DNA of 64,000 bases, from the NCBI RefSeq assembly GCF_004365355.1, contig NZ_SODP01000001.1, forward strand, positions 3,346,481-3,410,480. The letters are read 5' to 3'. Each line of letters opens with the position of its first letter. Positions within the stretch are counted from its first letter, which is position 1. Under the pieces are notes generated by a model. The model did not search any database and was not told where the DNA came from. It saw only the letters and a list, made by a program, of their open reading frames with translations. Made by a program: the position numbers and the translations under genes. This stretch comes from Kribbella pratensis. GTDB lineage: Bacteria > Actinomycetota > Actinomycetes > Propionibacteriales > Kribbellaceae. This document shows positions 33,019 through 40,893 of this stretch, piece by piece.

Positions 33019-34344
33019 ATGAAGCACCTGGGGAGAGCAGTGGGCATCATGGTGCTCTCTGCTGCCGCACTGGCCTGTCCGCTCGCCGCACGAGCTGCGA
33101 CGACGACTCTGTACGTCGACAGGACCGTCAACGGCTGCTCCGACTCAGGGCCCGGCACGGCCACCACGCCGTATTGCACCATCGTCAAAGGCGTAAGCAA
33201 ACTCGCGGCCGGCTACACGCTCTATGTCGGCGACGGAACGTACAGCGAGACGATCAAGCCCGCGGTGTCGGGTACGGCGGCCGCGCCGATCACGATCACG
33301 GGCTGGCCCGGCCGGCACCCGACCCTCACGCCGGCCGGCTACGGCGCGAACATCTCGTCCCGCTCCTACATCACGCTGTCCGGACTCACCTTCACGGGCA
33401 CCCGCTACGACGGGATCTATGTCTCCGGCAGCCACGACATCACCGTCAGTGGCAACACCGTCAGCGGCGCGGGTCAGCAGGCCTCGGGCGAGACGGCGTA
33501 CGGGATCAGCGTCCGCGGATCCAGCACATCGGTTGTCAGCGGCAACGATGTGCACCACAACAACGGCACCGGCATCCTGGTCAGCTCCGGCTCCAGCGTC
33601 ATTCTGGTCACCGGGAACTCGGCCAGCTTCAACGCCGAGGGATTCCGTCGCAATGCGAACGGAATCAACGTGATCAGCCCCGGCAACACCGTGCTTCGCA
33701 ACGTCACGCACGACAACGAGGACTCGGGTATCCAGTTCTATACGGGTGGGAACAACAACCTGGCGGCGCTGAACGTCACCTACAACAACGGCGATCACGG
33801 CATTGACGACCTCAATGTCACCGGCGGCCGGCTCATCGGGAACACGGTCTACCGCAACTGCACGACCGGCATCAATGTCGAGGGCACCTCCGGCGACTAC
33901 CAGGTGATGAACAACGTCGCCGTCGACAACGCGGTCTATCCCGCCTACAACGGCATCTCCTGCTCTCGGCGGGCCGGCAACATCGGGATCTGGGACTCGG
34001 CTCCGTCGTCGACGACGGTGGATCACAACCTCGTCTGGCTGACCCAGGCCGGCAAGATGTACGCCTTCGGGACGACGTACACCTCGCTCGCCGCGATGCA
34101 GGCAGCCACCCAGCAGGAATCGCACGGCGTGCAGGCCGATCCCCGCTTTGTCGCGGCAGGCTCCTGGAACCTGCGGCCGGCGACCGGTTCCCCGGCGATC
34201 GACCGAGGCAACTCGGGCGTCTTCGGAGAGGAGTCGGCCGACATCGAAGGACAGAGCCGCGTCGACGATCCGGCGAGCAGCAACTCGTTCGCGGAGGGTC
34301 CACGGCGGTACGACGATCTGGGCGCGTACGAATACCAGCCGTGA
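33019..34344 (+). CDS. Secreted right-handed parallel beta-helix protein
   Basis: 441 aa. A Sec signal (AVGIMVLSAAALACPLAARA, cleavage after ARA) leads into a pectate-lyase-like beta-helix with many PbH1 coils (YITLSGLTFTG, DGIYVSGSHDITVSGNTVSG, GNDVHHNNGTGILVSSG). The start CSDSGPGTATTPYCTI matches both modules of the 1405-aa protein in the polysaccharide cluster. Such proteins bind or cleave polysaccharides. No catalytic acids could be assigned. It lies after the OmpR-type pair and may be one of its targets. Confidence 0.85.
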   Translation: MKHLGRAVGIMVLSAAALACPLAARAATTTLYVDRTVNGCSDSGPGTATTPYCTIVKGVSKLAAGYTLYVGDGTYSETIKPAVSGTAAAPITITGWPGRHPTLTPAGYGANISSRSYITLSGLTFTGTRYDGIYVSGSHDITVSGNTVSGAGQQASGETAYGISVRGSSTSVVSGNDVHHNNGTGILVSSGSSVILVTGNSASFNAEGFRRNANGINVISPGNTVLRNVTHDNEDSGIQFYTGGNNNLAALNVTYNNGDHGIDDLNVTGGRLIGNTVYRNCTTGINVEGTSGDYQVMNNVAVDNAVYPAYNGISCSRRAGNIGIWDSAPSSTTVDHNLVWLTQAGKMYAFGTTYTSLAAMQAATQQESHGVQADPRFVAAGSWNLRPATGSPAIDRGNSGVFGEESADIEGQSRVDDPASSNSFAEGPRRYDDLGAYEYQP

Positions 34345-34604
34345 TCACGGCCCGTCATCCACCAACGGCAACTCCACTGACAGAAGATGACGTGAAAATG
34401 ACCGAATCATGACGTATGGGCCGGGACCCTGCCTCTTTTGCCTGGTAGCGGCCTCTACTGGACCTTTGATACCGAGGCGCGTGCGCCTGGGGGGCTCGAA
34501 CGGGGATACTGCGGCGGTGTGACCGTCCGTGGTCGTCGGAGGGCTTAGCGAACGTGCGGCCGCGGTGGGCGGCCGGGCTCGGTGGGGACCTGAGGGGGTC
34601 ACCG
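34345..34604. other. 260-bp intergenic region before the kinase-regulator trio
   Basis: No gene. It contains three ATGAC repeats at 11-bp spacing (listed separately) and, at the right end, a leader CTGAGGGGGTCACCG before ATG 34605. A very similar leader, CTGAGGGGGCATCGGGG, precedes the first gene of the polysaccharide cluster at 36655. Confidence 0.5.
34387..34414 (+). promoter_or_regulatory. Three direct repeats ATGAC(G/C) at exact 11-bp spacing
   Basis: ATGACG at 34387, ATGACC at 34398 and ATGACG at 34409. Direct repeats spaced one DNA turn are the classic binding layout for OmpR/PhoB-family dimers. The window has one such regulator, at 31021. The layout is seen; the regulator link is inference. 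Confidence 0.45.
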
Positions 34605-35246
34605 ATGAGTGCTCTCGACGCGTCGCGGGCGAAAGGTGAGTCGGGCATCGGATCTGAGCAGCTTTCGCGTTTTTGCCACGATCTGCGGCAGTACGTCGCC
34701 GCAGGTCTGGCGCTGTCCGAACCGACGGCGGACCGGATCGAGGACGACACCGGCCTTGACCGACTGAGTCTGATCCACCAGCAGTTCGCGGCCATCGCCG
34801 AGCTGCTGGACGTCGAGCAGGAGACCGCCCAGCGCATCGGCGGAGTCAATCTGACCCAGCTCGCCGGCGAGTGCGCCGAGGTGGTCCGGGTGACCTACCG
34901 CGCGCCGGTCATCTTCGAGCCCGCGGCACGAATTGTCGTGGCCGGAGACAAGACCTTGTTGCGCAGGGCCATCGGCAACCTGCTCGACAACGCGTGCCGC
35001 GCGGCCGGCAGTTCGGGACATGTGCTGCTCCGCGTCGGCTCGACGGACGACGACGCCTACGTCGAGGTGTCCGACGACGGTCCGGGATTCGGTGGCGTCA
35101 CCTGTGGAACGGGACACGGTTTGTCCGTTGTGGCCGGGGCAGCACGTGCCTGCGGCGGTCGGCTCGAGATCACCAGTGCGCCGGCGTCCGGCACCACGGT
35201 CCGGCTCTGCTTCGCCACCGGGTATCGAGCGGTGAGGTCGGCATGA
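34605..35246 (+). CDS. Soluble histidine kinase (short)
   Basis: 213 aa, no membrane segment. A dimerisation/phosphoacceptor helix with His in FCHDLRQYVAAGL, then a HATPase domain (N-box AIGNLLDNACRAAGS, SDDGPGFGG, GTGHGLSVVAGAA). It has no input domain, so a signal would come through partner proteins. It is coupled to the next regulator (4-bp overlap), and the two regulators after it are coupled in turn, forming a kinase-plus-two-regulator unit directly before the polysaccharide genes. Confidence 0.85.
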   Translation: MSALDASRAKGESGIGSEQLSRFCHDLRQYVAAGLALSEPTADRIEDDTGLDRLSLIHQQFAAIAELLDVEQETAQRIGGVNLTQLAGECAEVVRVTYRAPVIFEPAARIVVAGDKTLLRRAIGNLLDNACRAAGSSGHVLLRVGSTDDDAYVEVSDDGPGFGGVTCGTGHGLSVVAGAARACGGRLEITSAPASGTTVRLCFATGYRAVRSA

Positions 35247-35860
35247 GGGTGGCAGTCTGCGCACAGCAGTGGCTTTTCGCATCGGTCCTCGCCGCCGCCT
35301 TCGACGGCCAGGGGTACGACGTCCTCCTCACCACCGACGATCCGCGGGAACTCCTCGACGGCGCGGGCCGGCTGGATCCCGACTTGTGCGTGGTCGACGC
35401 CCGGCCAGGGACGGCCGAGTCATTGCACGACCGTTGCCGCAGTACTGCCATCGTCCTGCTGGCAGACGCACAGGAGGAAACGGCCTGGGATGCGTACGAC
35501 GCCGGTATAGCGAACGGTATCGTCAGCAAGACCTGCGGCCTCGCGACTGTATCGGCGGCAGTCGACAAGGTTGCCCGGGGCCACCGGGTCGCGGAAGGCC
35601 GGCCGGCGGCAGATCGCCGGACACAGCACGTTGTCGATCCGTTGACGACCAGGGAGCTCGAGGTACTCCGCCTCGTCGTGCGCGGTCTGTCCACCGAACA
35701 GATCGCGGCAGAGCTCGGCGTGAGCAGACATACCGTCCGGACTCATATCCAGCAAATACTCCGGAAACTCGGTGTACACGGCCGCGGCAAGATCGCTCGC
35801 GCTGCTGCCACCGCCGGCCTGGTCGACGTCCACGAACTCGCCGAAGGCGGAAACCGGTGA
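35243..35860 (+). CDS. LuxR-family response regulator
   Basis: 205 aa. The receiver-like domain (1-115) is divergent: it lacks the canonical DD pair at the N-terminus (VAVCAQQWLFASV) although an Asp remains in LCVVDARPG and a Lys in IVSKTCG. The LuxR helix-turn-helix is intact (LTTRELEVLRLVVRGLSTEQ, SRHTVRTHIQQILRKLGV). It may therefore act without phosphorylation. Coupled to both neighbours by 4-bp overlaps. Confidence 0.87.
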   Translation: MRVAVCAQQWLFASVLAAAFDGQGYDVLLTTDDPRELLDGAGRLDPDLCVVDARPGTAESLHDRCRSTAIVLLADAQEETAWDAYDAGIANGIVSKTCGLATVSAAVDKVARGHRVAEGRPAADRRTQHVVDPLTTRELEVLRLVVRGLSTEQIAAELGVSRHTVRTHIQQILRKLGVHGRGKIARAAATAGLVDVHELAEGGNR

Positions 35861-36564
35861 AAGACGGAGTCGCTGTTCTTCTCGTCGATGATCACCGGGT
35901 CTTCGCCGAAGCACTCGCGGGGCTCCTCGTGGCCGAGCCGGGAATCGACCGGGTCAGCACAGCCTCGACCCTCGATGCTGCTCGCGCGCTGATCGGAGCC
36001 GATCGGCCGAATGTGGTGCTGCTGGACCTCGGGCTGGCCGAGGAGTCCGGCTACGACCTCCTGGCCGACCTGGCGGCCATGCCGGACGCGCCCGAGGCAA
36101 TCATGCTGTCCGGCAGCACCGAGCCACGGCTGATCGTGCAGGCGCTGGAAGCAGGCGCCCGCGGCTGGCTGACGAAGACAACCCAGCTGAGCGCCTTGGT
36201 AAGCGCCGTCTGGCAGGTCCTGGACGGCTATCTGTACCTGTCGCCCGCGATGCTGCAACCAGTCCTCGATCACCTCATGAACGATCTCCGCCGGCAGCGC
36301 GCGGCACTGGGCTTCGCGGATCAGTTGACTCCACGGGAACTGGAGGTCCTGCGCTGCCTGGTCTCCGGGATGAACAGGACCGAAGTCGCCGAGCACCTCT
36401 TTGTGTCGACGAACACCGTGCGAACGCACATCCAGAGTCTCCTGCGCCGCACCGGGCAGCATTCCGCACTCGCACTGGTCGCCTTCGCCCGGCTACACGG
36501 CGTGGCAGGCATCGACGAGACCGAGCGGTCCGTAATCGCCAAGCGATCCGAATCATCTTCTTGA
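35857..36564 (+). CDS. LuxR/NarL-family response regulator
   Basis: 235 aa from GTG 35857. A complete receiver (VDDHRVFAEALAGLL with the acidic pair, Asp in VVLLDLGLAEESG, Lys in WLTKTTQ) and LuxR domain (LTPRELEVLRCLVSGMNRTE, STNTVRTHIQSLLRRTGQ). Probably the phosphorylated partner of the small kinase two genes earlier and a likely activator of the polysaccharide cluster that starts 90 bp downstream. Confidence 0.92.
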   Translation: MKDGVAVLLVDDHRVFAEALAGLLVAEPGIDRVSTASTLDAARALIGADRPNVVLLDLGLAEESGYDLLADLAAMPDAPEAIMLSGSTEPRLIVQALEAGARGWLTKTTQLSALVSAVWQVLDGYLYLSPAMLQPVLDHLMNDLRRQRAALGFADQLTPRELEVLRCLVSGMNRTEVAEHLFVSTNTVRTHIQSLLRRTGQHSALALVAFARLHGVAGIDETERSVIAKRSESSS

Positions 36565-36654
36565 CGTAGGCGTTCTCGTCCCGTCGTCGGGCGCGGACCG
36601 CGATCACGGGCCGTAGCGTCAAGGGAAGTCAGGGGCTCTGAGGGGGCATCGGGG

Positions 36655-37878
36655 ATGACCACCCGAATCAACGCTGTGCCGCGCGCCGCACGAGCAGACG
36701 ATGTCGCCGTGCCGTTCGCGGACTGTCATATCACCGAGGAAGCACAAGCGGCCGCACTGCGCGTCCTGCAGTCCGGCTGGGTGACCACAGGTCGCGAGGT
36801 CGCGACCTTCGAGGCAGCGTTCGCGATGGTCGTCGGCGCGGAGCACGGCGTCGGGGTTTCGTCGTGCACGCACGGGATCGAGCTCGCACTGCGATCGCTC
36901 GAACTGCCTCCCGGCTCGCTGGTCCTGAGCTCGACGATGACCTTCTGCGGCGCCGTCCAGGCGATCATTCACGCCGGACATCAGCCGGTTCTCGTCGACG
37001 TCGATCCGAAGACCGGGATGCCGACGCCGGCCACGGTGCGAACCGCCCTCCGTGAGTTCGGCCGGCCGGCCGCCCTTACCGTCGTGCACTGGGCGGGCGA
37101 TGTCGCCGACGTACCCGCGCTGGCAGCGGCGGCAGAGGTGCCACTGGACCGAGTGGTCGTCGATGCCGCACACGCCGTCGGGACCTACACCGGCAGCACT
37201 CCGATCGGATCGGGTTGCGCCGCGACGTGCTTCAGCTTCTACGCCACGAAGAACCTGCCCCTCGGCGAGGGCGGCATGATCACCACCGACGACCCGACCC
37301 GCGCGGAATGGTTGCGCAGGGCCCGATTGCACGGCATGACGGCCGACGCGTGGCGGCGCTATCTCCCTGGCGGGAGCTGGCGCTACAACGTCGCCGACGC
37401 AGGCATCAAGGCCAACATGACCGACATCCAAGCCGCGATGGGTCGCGCCCAGCTCGCGCATCTCCCGTCCTGGCAGCGCCGACGCGCGCAGATCGCCGCG
37501 CGGTACGACGACCAGCTCGACGGTCTGCCCGGAATTCGACTACCCCACCGCCCAGCCGCCCGGGACGGCAAGCACGCATGGCACCTGTACCCGATCCGGC
37601 TGCAGCTCGACGGCGGGATCGATCGGGACGAGGTGATTGCCGCGCTCTCCGAGCGCGCGATCGGCACCTCGGTGCACTTCATCCCGGTCCATCGACTCGC
37701 CTACTTCAGCCAGGCAGCACTGATCCCGTCGATCGGGCTGCTCGGGGCGGACACGCTGTTCGACCAATTGCTGTCCCTGCCGATCTACCCCCGGCTGACC
37801 GACGACCAGGTCGACGCGGTCTGTGCGGCGCTCGCCGACATCGCTCACCAGGGCCTCACCGGAAAGGGAACGGAATGA
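36655..37878 (+). CDS. DegT/DnrJ/EryC1/StrS-family aminotransferase
   Basis: 407 aa PLP-dependent sugar aminotransferase. The cofactor Lys199 lies in SFYATKNLPLGEGG, with the upstream Asp in VVVDAAHAVGTY and the block FSFY typical of the family. It adds an amino group to a nucleotide-linked keto-sugar, giving an amino-deoxy sugar for the polymer. It is the first gene of the cluster, with leader CTGAGGGGGCATCGGGG, and overlaps the next gene by 4 bp. Confidence 0.9.
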   Translation: MTTRINAVPRAARADDVAVPFADCHITEEAQAAALRVLQSGWVTTGREVATFEAAFAMVVGAEHGVGVSSCTHGIELALRSLELPPGSLVLSSTMTFCGAVQAIIHAGHQPVLVDVDPKTGMPTPATVRTALREFGRPAALTVVHWAGDVADVPALAAAAEVPLDRVVVDAAHAVGTYTGSTPIGSGCAATCFSFYATKNLPLGEGGMITTDDPTRAEWLRRARLHGMTADAWRRYLPGGSWRYNVADAGIKANMTDIQAAMGRAQLAHLPSWQRRRAQIAARYDDQLDGLPGIRLPHRPAARDGKHAWHLYPIRLQLDGGIDRDEVIAALSERAIGTSVHFIPVHRLAYFSQAALIPSIGLLGADTLFDQLLSLPIYPRLTDDQVDAVCAALADIAHQGLTGKGTE

Positions 37879-39350
37879 GCCAGCCTGTGCTGCTACATGA
37901 CAGGGAGAAGAGCCTGTTACGGACCATCGTGGTCGGGGCCGGAGAGGCCGGCATCGCCCTGGCCCGCGACCTGCGCCGAGTCAGCTCGTTCGGGCTGGAC
38001 CCTGTCGGGTTCCTGGACGATGACGCGACGAAACTGGGTCGCAGGTACGGCGGACGTCGCGTCCTGGGCACGCTGGCCGAACTCGAGGAGGTGCTCGAGC
38101 ACAACCGGATCGATGTGGTCGTGGTCGCCATACCGTCGATGCCGTCGCACGAGGTGAGGGAGCTCGGACTCCGGGCCGCCGCGCTGGGCGCGACCGTCCT
38201 CCATCTCCCGCCGTTCCTGTCCGCGCTCCAGCGCCAGATCGCCGGCACCGACATGCGCGCTCTGCAGGTCGGTCCGCTGATCGGGCGGCCCGAGATGCAC
38301 GTGGTCAGCCGCAACGCGCGGGAAGCCATCGCCGGCAAGCGGGTCCTGGTCACCGGCGCCGGCGGCTCCATCGGCAGCGAACTGTGCCGTCAGGTGTACG
38401 GGTTCGGCCCCGAGCAGCTCATCATGCTCGACCACGACGAGTCCAACCTGCATCGCACCCAGCTCGAGCTGTGGGGCGAGGCACTGCTGGACACCGAGAA
38501 CACCGTGGTCGCCGACATCCGCGACACCGAGCGGATCTTCCAACTCTTCCGCGACTACCGGCCGCAGATCGTGTTCCACGCCGCGGCGCTGAAACACCTG
38601 CCGGTCCTGGAACGACATCCCTGCGAGGGTGTGAAGTCAAACGTCCGCGGCACCCAGAACCTCGTCGAGGCAGCGGTCGCCCACGACGTCGAGCGGTTCG
38701 TGCTGATCTCGACCGACAAGGCCGCGAACCCCACTTCGGTGCTCGGGGCAACAAAACGCCTGGCCGAGCTGGTCCTGGATTCGCAGCAGCCTGCCTCCAC
38801 GGTGCTGACCGCGGTGCGGTTCGGCAACGTGCTGGGCAGCCGCGGCTCGCTGCTGCATGTGGTCCGGGACCAGCTGGCCAGCGGCTCACCGGTCACGGTG
38901 ACCCATCCCGATGTCAGCCGGTTCTTCATGACGATCGAGGAAGCCGTCGGCCTGGTACTGGAGGCCGTCCGGATGTCCGACGGCTCCGCGACGTACGTGC
39001 TCGACATGGGCGAGCCGGTCCGCATCGTCGACCTGGTCCACAACTTCGCCAACCTGCTGAACATCCGCGAGGTGGACTTCAAGTACACCGGCCTACGACC
39101 AGGCGAGAAGCTCCACGAGGAGCTGTTCGGCGCGGGCGAGGAGGCATTGCCGACCGATCACCCGCGGATCTCGATGACCCGGCCCCCGCGGGCGGCCGCA
39201 GGCTTCCGGGCCGGGCTGCGCGAGCTGTACGACTCCGCCGGGCACAACCGCCCGGACGAGGTGTGCCGGCACCTTCGCCGGCTGGTGCCGGAATACACCC
39301 CGGCGCCGGGGCTGGTCTCTGCCGGAGCGCCGTACCCCGATGACTACTGA
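37875..39350 (+). CDS. CapD/FlaA1-type nucleotide-sugar epimerase/dehydratase
   Basis: 491 aa. An N-terminal CoA_binding_3-like Rossmann unit (VVGAGEAGIALARDL, VGFLDDD, ~18-130) is followed by the extended-SDR catalytic domain (GAGGSIGSELCRQV, ADIRDTERIFQLF, FHAAALKHLPVLE, STDKAANPTSVLGATKR). It should make a 4-keto-6-deoxy or 5-epimer nucleotide sugar that the aminotransferase uses. Full-length homologues (~600 aa) carry N-terminal membrane helices; this copy has none, so it is probably soluble. Confidence 0.9.
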   Translation: MSQPVLLHDREKSLLRTIVVGAGEAGIALARDLRRVSSFGLDPVGFLDDDATKLGRRYGGRRVLGTLAELEEVLEHNRIDVVVVAIPSMPSHEVRELGLRAAALGATVLHLPPFLSALQRQIAGTDMRALQVGPLIGRPEMHVVSRNAREAIAGKRVLVTGAGGSIGSELCRQVYGFGPEQLIMLDHDESNLHRTQLELWGEALLDTENTVVADIRDTERIFQLFRDYRPQIVFHAAALKHLPVLERHPCEGVKSNVRGTQNLVEAAVAHDVERFVLISTDKAANPTSVLGATKRLAELVLDSQQPASTVLTAVRFGNVLGSRGSLLHVVRDQLASGSPVTVTHPDVSRFFMTIEEAVGLVLEAVRMSDGSATYVLDMGEPVRIVDLVHNFANLLNIREVDFKYTGLRPGEKLHEELFGAGEEALPTDHPRISMTRPPRAAAGFRAGLRELYDSAGHNRPDEVCRHLRRLVPEYTPAPGLVSAGAPYPDDY

Positions 39351-39382
39351 CCAGCATCTCTTCGACGACTGCGAGTACAAGC

Positions 39383-40843
39383 ATGACCACTGAGGCTCGG
39401 CCGCCACTGGACGTCCGCGTCCTCGACGGCACCGTCACTCCATCCCCGACGGTCTTCGATGACGACAAACTGCTCCCTGCGGACCGAGCGACCATCTCCG
39501 CGCTCGGACATCGCGTCGAGGGCGCGGACCTGGCTGCTCCTCCGGTCGTGCTGCCTGACTTCCATCACAAGTCCGCGATGGAACTGCCATCGAGCGTCGC
39601 GGTCGCGACCAACGGCACAATCCGCCCGGAGCTGACCAGCTCATCGGTGAACTGCGGTATGGCGCTGATCGCCGTCGACTCCGAAGTACCGGATGACAAG
39701 GCAGTCGACGTCTTCATGCGCGCGGTCCGTGAGCGCTACCCATACCCGACCCGCGGAACTGCCGAGCTGAGCCGTCAGGAGGTCGTCAAGGCCGTCAGGG
39801 ACGGCTCCGAGTTCAGCGTCGACCGCTGGGGCGCGCCGTCGGAGGATCTGGAACGGATCGAGGAGGGCGGCCGGATCGACCTGGAGCGGTACGGCGGGAT
39901 GGACAGACTACGATCCGAACTGCCAGGGATCGCCTTCCAGTTGGCTCGCTACCGCTTCGGCACCGTTGGACCGTCCAATCACTTCGTCGAACTCCAGCGG
40001 GTCGAGGAGATTCTCGCCCCGGAACGGGCCGGCAAGCTCGGCGTCCGCGCGGGGCAACTGACGATCCAGTACCACGGCGGCGGCGGTGTCTTCACCGGTG
40101 AGATCGGCCGGTTGTTCTTCCGCCGCAAGGACTATCCGGCGCAGATCAAGGCCGTGAACGCCGCGCTGAAGCCATGGTTCCACCTTCGTTCCGCGCGATC
40201 CTTCACCCAGCTCAGGACACGGCTCGCCCTCTACTTCACCGCGGGCTGCACCCCCCTGTCACTGGCTGGCGACGAGGGTCAACGGCTGATGCTCGCGACC
40301 GCCGCGGCGATGAACTACGGGTTCGCCTTCCGCACGGCCACGTACGCCGCTCTCTGCCGGATCGCTGCTGACTCCTTCGGCGGCGCCACCGGCCGGCTCG
40401 TCGTCGACTCGCCGCACAACAGCATCTACGAGGAGCCCGTGGGCAACCGGACCGGCATCGTCCATCGGCACAATTCGTGCCGGGCCTTCCCGGCCTCGAT
40501 GATGAAGCCGGGGACGACGTTCGCCGACACCGGTCAGGCCGTTCTGCTGCCCGGCACGCACCGGACCTCCAGCTATCTGGCCGTGGCCGGTGACAGGGCG
40601 GCCACCAGCCTCTACTCCGCCTGCCACGGCGCCGGCACGGTCGTCTCCGACCTGGTCGCGCGCGGTGTCTCCGGCGACGACCCGCGGAAACGGAAGACCC
40701 GTCGGTACCGGTACGACGACGGCGCTCCCACCGACGCGCATCACTTCGACGACCGTGGCGTGAACGCGGCCCTCGACGTCCTCGTCCGCAACGGCCTGGT
40801 GACTCCGGTCGCGCGGATGCGGCCCATCGCGGTTCTGCACTGA
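39383..40843 (+). CDS. Divergent RtcB-family RNA ligase homologue
   Basis: 486 aa. The RtcB plan is recognisable: VLPDFHHKSAMELPSSVA, VNCGMAL (Cys91), GTVGPSNHFVELQ (Asn199, His200, Glu203), YHGGGG (His231), DSPHNSIYEE (His345), GIVHRHNSCRAFP and SACHGAG (His415, the position of the guanylylated His of RtcB). By eye two active-site positions differ: the Asp of the DxxC metal motif is Ser, and the Arg after CHGAG is Thr. RtcB seals RNA 2',3'-cyclic phosphates with 5'-OH ends. Its place inside a polysaccharide operon is unexpected. Activity is uncertain. Confidence 0.78.
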   Translation: MTTEARPPLDVRVLDGTVTPSPTVFDDDKLLPADRATISALGHRVEGADLAAPPVVLPDFHHKSAMELPSSVAVATNGTIRPELTSSSVNCGMALIAVDSEVPDDKAVDVFMRAVRERYPYPTRGTAELSRQEVVKAVRDGSEFSVDRWGAPSEDLERIEEGGRIDLERYGGMDRLRSELPGIAFQLARYRFGTVGPSNHFVELQRVEEILAPERAGKLGVRAGQLTIQYHGGGGVFTGEIGRLFFRRKDYPAQIKAVNAALKPWFHLRSARSFTQLRTRLALYFTAGCTPLSLAGDEGQRLMLATAAAMNYGFAFRTATYAALCRIAADSFGGATGRLVVDSPHNSIYEEPVGNRTGIVHRHNSCRAFPASMMKPGTTFADTGQAVLLPGTHRTSSYLAVAGDRAATSLYSACHGAGTVVSDLVARGVSGDDPRKRKTRRYRYDDGAPTDAHHFDDRGVNAALDVLVRNGLVTPVARMRPIAVLH

Positions 40844-40893
40844 GGTTCTGCACCGCGGTTTCTGCACCGATGTTTCGACGAGCGGGAGCGATC

